64,000 nucleotides of DNA from positions 1 to 64,000 of the forward strand of contig NZ_JBEXCV010000018.1 of NCBI RefSeq assembly GCF_040605455.1. Direction: 5' to 3'. The position numbers and the translations under genes were made by a program. The stretch comes from Embleya sp040605455 (lineage in GTDB: Bacteria; Actinomycetota; Actinomycetes; Streptomycetales; Streptomycetaceae). This document shows, piece by piece, positions 51,719 through 58,129 of the stretch (positions are counted from its first letter, which is position 1; each line of letters starts with the position of its first letter). The notes beneath the pieces were generated by a model that had not been told where the DNA came from, did not search any database, and was given only the letters and a program-made list of their open reading frames with translations.

Positions 51719-52846
51719 TCAGGTCCGGGCGTAGCGGTTGGCGGGCAGCGGCAGGCCGAGGTGTCCGCGCAGAGTGCCGGCGGTGTACGCCTCCCGGACC
51801 AGGCCGCGTTCGCGCAGGAGTGGCACCAGGTCCTCGACGATTCGGTCCAGGTCGTACGGCAACACGCCCGGGAGGAGCGTGAAGCCGTCGACCGCGCCGC
51901 CGACATACCACCCGGCGAGGCGGTCCGCGAGGGCCTGGGGGGTACCGGTGAAGGAGAGCCCGCCCGGGACCGGGACGTCCGAGCGTGCGTCGAGGAGGCT
52001 GCGTTCGCGGCGGGCATCCGAGTCGGTCGCGGCCAGGTACACGGTGATCTCGGCGAGCACCCGAAGTTCGCCGGGGTCGCGCTCGTTGCCCTCGGCGATG
52101 GCGTGCGCGCGCTCGCGCAGTCGATGGGCCTCGTCGGGCCCGGACGCGTCGACGAAGAGCACATCGGCGAAGCGCGCGGCGATCTCCAGCGTGTCGGGGC
52201 CGTCCACGGTGATCCCGGTCACCGGCCGGCCCTGCGGCGGGCGCGGCGTGATGGAGGGGCCGCGGACGTCGAAGTAGGTGCCCTCGAAGTCGACGTAGTG
52301 CAGTTTGTTCCGGTCCAGGAACCGGCTTGTGGCCACGTCGCGGATGATCGCGTCGTCCTCCCAGCTGTCCCACAGCCGACCGACCACGTCCACGAATTCG
52401 GCTTGCTCGTCGCTGAGTTCACCGGCCGGGGCGACCGGTTTACGGCCGAAGTGGCGGGCCTCGGCGACGGTTCGGGAGGGCTGGGGCCACCAGCCGGCGC
52501 GGCCTCGGCTGACGTGGTCGAGGGTGGCGATCGAGGTGGATACGTGGAACGGCTCGGTGTGGGTGGTGGTCGCGGCCGGGATCAGGCCGATCGAGCCGGT
52601 CACGGGGGCCAGCCGTGCGGCCACCGAAACCGCGTCGAGGCGGCCCGGTATCCGGGCGGAGGGAGGCCCGAGCGAGTCGTCGAGTCGGACGAAGTCGAGC
52701 AGGCCGCGTTCGGCGGTGCGGGCCAGCTCGACCCAATAGCGCGGATCGAACAGTTCGGCGGGGCGGGCATACGGCGAGCGCCACGCGGCGGGGTGCCGGC
52801 CCGCGCCGTCGAGCGCGACACCGAGGTGGAGGTGGCCGGTGGTCAT
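51719..52846 (-). CDS. LLM-class FMN monooxygenase
   Basis: A 375-residue luciferase-like monooxygenase shorter than its neighbour and of the same broad family (MTTGHLHLGVALDGAGRHPA, LDFVRLDDSLGP, ATTTHTEPFHVSTSIATLDH, VSRGRAGWWPQP, PVTGITVDGPDTLEIAARFADV). The ATG at 52844-52846 is preceded by GGGAG at 5 bases; another ATG four codons upstream lacks a site. It lies between the flavin reductase and the larger monooxygenase, so all three probably act on one organosulfur or related substrate. Confidence 0.9.
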   Translation of the reverse strand: MTTGHLHLGVALDGAGRHPAAWRSPYARPAELFDPRYWVELARTAERGLLDFVRLDDSLGPPSARIPGRLDAVSVAARLAPVTGSIGLIPAATTTHTEPFHVSTSIATLDHVSRGRAGWWPQPSRTVAEARHFGRKPVAPAGELSDEQAEFVDVVGRLWDSWEDDAIIRDVATSRFLDRNKLHYVDFEGTYFDVRGPSITPRPPQGRPVTGITVDGPDTLEIAARFADVLFVDASGPDEAHRLRERAHAIAEGNERDPGELRVLAEITVYLAATDSDARRERSLLDARSDVPVPGGLSFTGTPQALADRLAGWYVGGAVDGFTLLPGVLPYDLDRIVEDLVPLLRERGLVREAYTAGTLRGHLGLPLPANRYART

Positions 52847-52916
52847 GCGAACTCCCATGTCGTACGGGCGGGTCGGCCCCGACCGGTCGGCGGGCGGGTG
52901 CGCCGACCGGTGCGGG

Positions 52917-53450
52917 TCAGGCGACGGCGGCGGGGCGGCGCAGCCGCGCGGAGAACGCGTCGGCGAGTTCCTCCAACGGCGCGACGCCCTCGGCTTCGAT
53001 CCCGCCCTCGGCGGAGACGAACCGCTCGTGTACGAACCAGCCCTGTGCGACGTGGTCGGCGCCGAGCGAGGTCAGCACCGGGCGCAGCGCGTAGTCGAGC
53101 GCCAGGACGTGCGCGGGGGTGCCGCCGGTGAGCACCGGCAGGATCTCCTTGCCACGTAGCGCGAACTGCGGGAGCACGTCCAGGAACGTCTTGAGCACGC
53201 CGCTGTAGGCGGCCTTGTAGACCGGGCTGGCGATCACGAGCGCGTCGGCGTCGGCGACCCGGGCCAGGGCGGCGCGCAGGTCCGGGTCGGCGAAGTCGGC
53301 GTGCAGCAGTGCCTGGGCGGGCAGGTCGCGCACGGCGAGGATGGACACGTCGTGTCCGTCGGCGGTCAACCGGGCGGCGACGTGGCGGGCGACGACGCCG
53401 GTGCGCGAGGTCGCGGAGGGGCTGCCCCATACGGTCAGGACGGTTGCCAT
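52917..53450 (-). CDS. NADPH-dependent FMN reductase, SsuE/MsuE-type
   Basis: A 177-residue flavodoxin-fold FMN reductase. It has TVWGSPSATSRTGVVARHVA (FMN phosphate loop), ASPVYKAAYSGVLKTFLDVLP and the SsuE-typical LPVLTGGTPAHVLALDYALRP. It should provide FMNH2 to the two downstream monooxygenases, as SsuE does for SsuD in sulfonate use. It is first of three genes on the minus strand, preceded by leader peptide 4 about 450 bases upstream. Confidence 0.92.
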   Translation of the reverse strand: MATVLTVWGSPSATSRTGVVARHVAARLTADGHDVSILAVRDLPAQALLHADFADPDLRAALARVADADALVIASPVYKAAYSGVLKTFLDVLPQFALRGKEILPVLTGGTPAHVLALDYALRPVLTSLGADHVAQGWFVHERFVSAEGGIEAEGVAPLEELADAFSARLRRPAAVA

Positions 53451-53876
53451 GGGTTACCTCGGTTCAGGGTGGTTCGGGTGATGGTTCCGGGGTGGCGCAG
53501 GGGTTGAATCCGAGTGCCGGTGGCGCCGGTGATTGGTGGTGCGGTCCGCGTGATGCGCCGGGTTGCCGTGTGATCGGCCGCGAAGGCGGTCGGTCTCGAC
53601 GGGAGGTGCACCCCGTCGACCTCTTCGGTCGTGTCGGCCCCGTCGCCGTTCCCGCCGCCGTCCGCCACTTCGATCTCGGTGGACAGCGGGATCGGAAGCG
53701 AACGGTCGGAGGCGACCGGGTCGGTCGGGGGATCTCGCTCGGCGGGAGATCGCTCCCACCGGCTGCGGGGTGGGGCGCTGCGGGCAGTCGGCGAACGGTC
53801 GGTCCGGTGCCGTGGCGTACCTGGGTACGTGTGGGGCGCCGGCCGGCGTTCGGTCCCGATCGAGGGGACGCCGACG
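53451..53876. other. long untranslated leader of the ssuE-type operon
   Basis: Between leader peptide 4 and the flavin reductase start lie 426 bases with no convincing gene on either strand. This is long for a simple 5' leader and could hold further folded RNA or a second promoter. Confidence 0.4.
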
Positions 53877-53894
53877 GCGCGGCCTGGGCCGCGC
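53877..53894 (-). terminator. hairpin after leader 4, candidate attenuator
   Basis: GCGCGGCC and GGCCGCGC pair in an 18-base perfect inverted repeat starting 7 bases after the leader 4 stop on the minus strand. The tight loop probably opens one pair. Confidence 0.5.
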
Positions 53895-53901
53895 GCTTTG
53901 G

Positions 53902-53982
53902 TCAGCTACAACAGGCGGCGCTGGTGACACGCCCGAGGTCGATGTGGAGGCGGGCGGACAGCAGCCAACCGGCGGTGGACAT
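53902..53982 (-). CDS. Cys-containing leader peptide 4
   Basis: A 26-codon minus-strand ORF starting MSTAGWLL and ending RLHIDLGRVTSAACCS, with two adjacent Cys codons just before the end. It carries the same H-I-D-L-x-R-V core as the other leaders. It precedes the ssuE-type flavin reductase and two monooxygenases. It is divergent from leader 3, 183 bases away. No clear ribosome site or -10 is seen. Confidence 0.75.
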   Translation of the reverse strand: MSTAGWLLSARLHIDLGRVTSAACCS

Positions 53983-54036
53983 GACCGCCCCGTCGCTGCG
54001 TCGCGCGTGATGCGCCACCGGGATCCCCTCGCTGGG

Positions 54037-54071
54037 CCGTGGCGGAACGCCACGGCAAGTTGTTCCGGAAC
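54037..54071. promoter_or_regulatory. inverted repeats between the divergent leaders
   Basis: CCGTGGCG-GAA-CGCCACGG (54037-54055) and the perfect palindrome GTTCCGGAAC (54062-54071) lie between the starts of leaders 4 and 3. They could bind a shared regulator of both divergent units. Confidence 0.45.
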
Positions 54072-54128
54072 TTAACCCGCCGGGCGGTGCTCGGTCAATT
54101 GCTCGAAGGCGACCGCGACGGTTCGACA

Positions 54129-54158
54129 TTGACAACTCGTCAGACGGCTCCGTAGCGT
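54129..54158 (+). promoter_or_regulatory. promoter of leader 3
   Basis: TTGACA and TAGCGT are separated by 18 bases, a near-consensus vegetative promoter. The start point would fall at about 54165-54166, the GTG of leader 3, giving a leaderless mRNA. Confidence 0.75.
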
Positions 54159-54165
54159 CGACGTC

Positions 54166-54249
54166 GTGAGCCTCGACCTCTTCCTCGTGTCGTGCCGCCC
54201 CATCGACCTGTGTCGTGTGGCCGGCGGGCTGTGTCGTACCCGCGGCTGA
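54166..54249 (+). CDS. Cys-containing leader peptide 3
   Basis: A 27-codon ORF starting VSLDLFLVS and containing CRPIDLCRVAGGLCRTRG, with three Cys codons. The P-I-D-L-x-R-V core matches the other leaders. The strong promoter places transcription at its GTG, so it is probably translated without a ribosome site. The FAD/NAD(P)-binding protein gene starts 182 bases after its stop, with a GGCCTT...AAGGCC hairpin between. Confidence 0.78.
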   Translation: MSLDLFLVSCRPIDLCRVAGGLCRTRG

Positions 54250-54316
54250 TCTCGCCGCCGCGCCCCTCGGTCCTGTGCGCCGGGGAATCCCGAGCATCCG
54301 CCCGGATCGCGCATCC

Positions 54317-54335
54317 GGCCTTGTGGCGTAAGGCC
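54317..54335 (+). terminator. hairpin after leader 3, candidate attenuator
   Basis: GGCCTT and AAGGCC pair around a 7-base loop, 68 bases after the leader stop. It is a short stem and could be part of a larger fold with the flanking GC-rich stretch. Confidence 0.4.
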
Positions 54336-54430
54336 CTTCCTACCCGCTGAACCAGCATCTCGGCGTGCCCGTATCCGGGCGCCGGGTGACGGTTCGCGTT
54401 CTTCTGCCGTACCCCCACGAGGGGAGAGCC

Positions 54431-56329
54431 ATGCCCGACCATCCGTCCGGCCGTCTCCGCCCAGTCGCCGTCTGCATCGTCGGCGCGGGTCCCGGTGGCG
54501 CGTCCGTTCTCGAACGCCTCCTGGCCAACGTCCCCGAGTTGCTCGGTGACCGTCCGCTGCACGTGCATGTCGTCGACCCCTACCCACCGGGTGCGGGTCG
54601 GGTGTGGCGGCGGGCCCAGTCGCCGCTGCTGTGGGCGAATTCGTTGGCCGCCGACATCACGCTGTTCACCGACGAGGTGTCCACGATCGAGGGGCCGATC
54701 CGGCCGGGACCCTCGCTGGCCGAGTGGGCCGCGGCCCGCACCGACGAGCTGCGCGAGGATCGGGACGCCGCCGAACCGGAGCCGTTTGCGGCGGAGTTGG
54801 CCGCGTGCGGGCCGACCTCGTTCCCGTCCCGGCCATTGCTCAGCACGTATCTGGCCTGGTTCTTCCGCACCACCGTCGAGGGGGCGCCGGCCAACGTGCG
54901 GGTGATCGTGCATCAGACGGCGGTCGTGGACATCACCGACGGGCCGCGCCGACAGCGGGTCCAGTTGGCCGGGCGACGGCCATCGCTCCAGGTGGACGCG
55001 GTAATCCTGGCCCAGGGGCACTTGGACGCCGAACCGACAGCGGAGGAACGCGAGCAGATCAGGTTCGCCCGCCGGCACGGACTCGCGTACATCCCGACCG
55101 GGTACACCGCCGATCTGGACCTGGACGCGCTGCGCCCGGGCGAGCCGGTACTGGTGCGCGGCATCGGGTTGGCCTTCGTCGACCTGATGGTGCGGTTGAG
55201 CCACGGTCGCGGTGGCATGTTCGAGCGGGACGCGGCGGGTGTGCTGCGCTATCGGGCCTCCGGGCGCGAGCCGCTGCTGCTTGCGGCCTCGCGCCGCGGC
55301 GTGCCGTACCGGTCCAAGACCGGTTACCCATGGACGGGTGAACGGCCGCCTCTGCCAAGGCACTTCACTGTCGAGGCGGCCCGGGCAACGGCAGATGTCT
55401 GGCCGTTGATCGGCAAGGAGTTGGCGGGTGCGCACTATCACCGGCTGTTCACCGCGCACGGCGAGCGCACCACGATGGAATGGGCGGAGTTCGACGCGGA
55501 GTTCGCGGCGGCGGCCGATCCGAGCGAGTTGATCGCGCGCGCGGTGCCGGATCCGGCCGACCGGTTCGACCGGGCGCTGTTGGACCGGCCGGTGCAGGGG
55601 CGGCCGTTCGCCGACCAGGACGCGCTCCAGGAATGGATGCACGCGCACATCGAGGCCGACCTGACCCGCCGGCACGATCCCGCGTACAGCCAGGATCTAG
55701 CCGTTATACACGCGCTGTTGAGCGTGTACGGGGTGGTGCTCCGGCTTCAGGACGCGGGTGATCCGGTGCCGGATCCGGCCCGGTTGCTCGGCTTCTTCAG
55801 CTATCTGGCCAGTGGCCCGCCGGGGCCGCGTCTGGAGGAGTTGCTCGCCTTGGCCCGGGCCGGGGTGATCCGCTTCCTCGGCGAGGATGTCGAGATAGCC
55901 GGCGACGACGACTCGGGCGACTGGCGGGCGAGCAGTCCGAGTCTGCCGGGCGTGCGGGTGCACGCCCGCGCGCTGGTGGAGGCCCGGTTGCCCGATCCGT
56001 CGCTGAAGCGCACCCGGGACGCGCTGTTGCGCCGACTGGCCGCGCGGGGCGAGGCGTCCACGGATTCCGCGGGCCGGCTGAACACGCGTGCGGGCGATCG
56101 TCGGGTGGTGAACGTGCACGGCGACGCGCATCCGGGTCGGTTCGCGGTCGGCCACGGCGTGGCGGGCGGCGCCGGGAGCGCGGGGTTCTCCCGGCCCCGC
56201 TTCGACGCGCCGGCGTTTCGGGTCAACGACGCGTTGGTTCGGGGCGTGTTGGATCATCTGCGGGAGATCGGACCCGCCACTGATCGCACTCTCGATCGGC
56301 TGGAACTTGTAACAGGAGCCACCCAGTGA
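54431..56329 (+). CDS. FAD/NAD(P)-binding protein
   Basis: A 632-residue flavoprotein of the FAD-NAD(P)-binding family. The N-terminal dinucleotide site is VCIVGAGPGGASVLERLL (about 15-32). Other landmarks are VDPYPPGAGRVW, VILAQGHLD, VRGIGLAFVDLMVRLSHGRG and a C-terminal GVAGGAGSAGFSRPRFDAP. It may be an oxidase or a monooxygenase acting on an S- or N-containing group. The ATG at 54431 follows GAGGGGAGA. It is preceded by leader 3 and its stop overlaps the next gene as GTGA, so the two are coupled. Confidence 0.85.
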   Translation: MPDHPSGRLRPVAVCIVGAGPGGASVLERLLANVPELLGDRPLHVHVVDPYPPGAGRVWRRAQSPLLWANSLAADITLFTDEVSTIEGPIRPGPSLAEWAAARTDELREDRDAAEPEPFAAELAACGPTSFPSRPLLSTYLAWFFRTTVEGAPANVRVIVHQTAVVDITDGPRRQRVQLAGRRPSLQVDAVILAQGHLDAEPTAEEREQIRFARRHGLAYIPTGYTADLDLDALRPGEPVLVRGIGLAFVDLMVRLSHGRGGMFERDAAGVLRYRASGREPLLLAASRRGVPYRSKTGYPWTGERPPLPRHFTVEAARATADVWPLIGKELAGAHYHRLFTAHGERTTMEWAEFDAEFAAAADPSELIARAVPDPADRFDRALLDRPVQGRPFADQDALQEWMHAHIEADLTRRHDPAYSQDLAVIHALLSVYGVVLRLQDAGDPVPDPARLLGFFSYLASGPPGPRLEELLALARAGVIRFLGEDVEIAGDDDSGDWRASSPSLPGVRVHARALVEARLPDPSLKRTRDALLRRLAARGEASTDSAGRLNTRAGDRRVVNVHGDAHPGRFAVGHGVAGGAGSAGFSRPRFDAPAFRVNDALVRGVLDHLREIGPATDRTLDRLELVTGATQ

Positions 56330-56366
56330 CCAGGAGCCACCGAGTGACCAGGAGCCACCCAGTGAC
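56313..56366 (+). repeat. triplicated ribosome site and start codon, 18-bp unit
   Basis: CAGGAGCCACCSAGTGAC occurs three times in tandem (56313-56330, 56331-56348, 56349-56366). Each unit has AGGAG and a GTG in the same frame, giving starts at 56326, 56344 and 56362. The units differ at one base. Confidence 0.92.
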
Positions 56367-57261
56367 CACTCAGCTCGGCTACGCGAGCCCCGTCGACATC
56401 GACACGTACGGTCCGTACGCGGTCACCGACCCGCAGTACCCGTTCGCCGGTCTGATCGGCGACCCCGAATTCCCCGAGGAGGCCGGGCGATACCACCTGT
56501 ATCTGTCGCACGGCTGCCCATGGGCGCACATCGCTGCGATCGTGCGACATGCGCGCGGGCTCACCGAGATCGTCGGTGCGTCCTATGTGGACGAGGAACG
56601 CGACGCCCGGGGTTGGGCGTTCCGGGAGCGGTTCGGCCCGGACCCGGTGAACGGGTTCACCCTGCTGCGGGAGGCCTACGAGGCGACGGCGCCGGGCTAC
56701 GCGGGGCACATCTCGGTGCCGACGCTGTGGGACCGGTCCGGCGATCGCATCGTGTCGAACGCGTTCGACGCCATTCCGAACAACCTGGCCACGAGCTTTG
56801 CCGAACTGGTCGGCGAGCACGCGCTGGACCTGTACCCGGAGGACCTGCGCGAGGCAATCGACATCACCGACACCGACTTCGCGACCGCCGCGCGCAAGGG
56901 CGGCCTGTGGACGTCGGAGGAGGGCGAGACGATCAACACGCTGGAGCGCTCGGATGCGCATCTGGCGGACAGGCGCTACCTGTTCGGGGATCGGCTGACC
57001 ATCTCGGACATCCGGTTCTGGGTGAAGCTGCTGCGCTTCCCGGAGACCTACCGGGCCGCGGTCACCCAGGACGGTCGCACCCTGGTGGACTACCCCAACC
57101 TGTGGGCCTACGCGCGAGACCTGTACACCCGGCCGGAGTTCCGCGAGACCACCGATCTCGCGGTACAGGCGGAGAACCGGCTGCGTCGGTTCCCCGAGTC
57201 GCCGGCCTCCCCCACCGCCGAGCAGTGGGCGGTGCCGCAGGACCGGTCAGCGCTGAGCTGA
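56326..57261 (+). CDS. glutathione S-transferase-like (glutathionyl-hydroquinone reductase family) protein 2
   Basis: A 311-residue paralogue of the protein at 49208. The N-domain has GRYHLYLSHGCPWAHIAAIV with the intact CPWA catalytic motif (Cys64). Other shared blocks are VPTLWDRSGDRIVSNAFDAI, LFGDRLTISDIRFWVKLLRF and NLWAYARDLY. Three in-frame GTG starts come from the 18-bp triplication; the first overlaps the upstream stop (GTGA), and the third gives MTTQLGYAS (about 299 residues). Family members reduce glutathionyl conjugates of quinones. Here the likely role is thiol removal from S-conjugates in the sulfur island. Confidence 0.9.
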   Translation: MTRSHRVTRSHPVTTQLGYASPVDIDTYGPYAVTDPQYPFAGLIGDPEFPEEAGRYHLYLSHGCPWAHIAAIVRHARGLTEIVGASYVDEERDARGWAFRERFGPDPVNGFTLLREAYEATAPGYAGHISVPTLWDRSGDRIVSNAFDAIPNNLATSFAELVGEHALDLYPEDLREAIDITDTDFATAARKGGLWTSEEGETINTLERSDAHLADRRYLFGDRLTISDIRFWVKLLRFPETYRAAVTQDGRTLVDYPNLWAYARDLYTRPEFRETTDLAVQAENRLRRFPESPASPTAEQWAVPQDRSALS

Positions 57262-57416
57262 CCCTCGGCTCGCCGATCCGACGCGGGGTCGGGTCGGTGT
57301 CGGTCCTGCGGGATGCGCCGCACGTTGGGACGCGTGCGCGCTGGGGATCCCGGGGTGCGGGACCGGATCGGGGTGCGCCGCCGGGCGGAGGGCGCCTGCG
57401 GCGCATCCCCGAGGTA

Positions 57417-57454
57417 CCGGGCGATCCGGTGCGGAGGGCGACCGGATCGCCCGG
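57417..57454 (+). terminator. terminator of the FAD protein/transferase operon
   Basis: A 14-bp perfect stem (CCGGGCGATCCGGT with its complement) and a 10-base loop lie 156 bases after the stop. The rest of 57262-57677 is noncoding, with a GGAC-rich simple repeat at 57562-57591. Confidence 0.75.
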
Positions 57455-57677
57455 GTGTTGGGTGGGCTGGTCGCCTGGGTCGCCCGGATGGGCTGCTCCG
57501 CTTGGGCCGCTCGGGAACGCATCGGGAGGGTGGGGATCTCGGCCTGCCCGGCCGGACGGCCGGAGGAAGGACGGAAGGACGGACGGACGGAGTCGAACGG
57601 GTTTGTGGGCCTGGGGGAATGACCGATCGGGTGTACCGCACACGATCTGATGGATCGACCGGGCTCCGGCCCGGCCG

Positions 57678-57748
57678 GGTGGAGTGGCCGAGAGGCGAGG
57701 CAACGGCCTGCAAAGCCGTTCACGCGGGTTCGAATCCCGTCTCCACCT
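57678..57748 (+). tRNA. tRNA-Cys (anticodon GCA)
   Basis: A 71-base cloverleaf. The acceptor arm GGTGGAG pairs with CTCCACC, and the T-arm is GCGGGTTCGAATCCCGT. The anticodon GCA is at 57710-57712 within CTGCAAA, and the D-arm is GGCCGAGAGGCGAGGC. CCA is not encoded. It lies between the organosulfur island and the secreted nuclease gene. Confidence 0.97.
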
Positions 57749-57827
57749 CGAAGGGCTGAACGCCGCACGAACTGCGGGCGGCCGGAGCGGAGTTCCCGGA
57801 CTCCGAGATCACGGCCGTGCGCCTGCG

Positions 57828-57855
57828 GCCCTCGTGGGGCTTTGCCCACGAGGGC
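57828..57855 (+). terminator. terminator downstream of tRNA-Cys
   Basis: GCCCTCGTGGG and CCCACGAGGGC form a perfect 11-bp stem with a 6-base loop, 79 bases past the tRNA. No gene lies in 57749-58069. Confidence 0.75.
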
Positions 57856-58069
57856 CCACGACTTGCCACCCGAGGTTCCGTGCGCTCGCGCGCCGCGCGG
57901 CCTTGGGCGTCGACGACAAAGTCGGCCCGGGAACGACAATGGTCGACGCCGAACCGACAAGGATGCGCTCGCGACGGGTCCGTTGCTCGGTGGAACGCGC
58001 GGACGAGGGAAAAGATTCGGGCGCCGGGTGAACCTTGGCCCCCTTCGGGCCGCCCAAAGGATGGACGCC

Positions 58070-58113
58070 GTTCACTCGCAGTCCCGAGAATGTCCCGAAC
58101 CTGTCCCTTTCGC
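58070..58113 (+). promoter_or_regulatory. PHO-box-like array, four 11-nt units
   Basis: Units start GTTCACTCGCA, GTCCCGAGAAT, GTCCCGAACCT and GTCCCTTTCGC at exactly 11-base spacing, ending 16 bases before the nuclease start. A separate minus-strand GTTCACCCGGC at 58023-58033 matches the PhoP direct-repeat unit well. Confidence 0.6.
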
Positions 58114-58129
58114 TTTTCGGAGGCCCTGG

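Noticed and set aside
41954..57261. Secondary-metabolite gene cluster
   Set aside because: There is no PKS, NRPS, terpene synthase or RiPP machinery. The enzyme set is catabolic and the leaders match Cys-type regulatory peptides rather than RiPP precursors.
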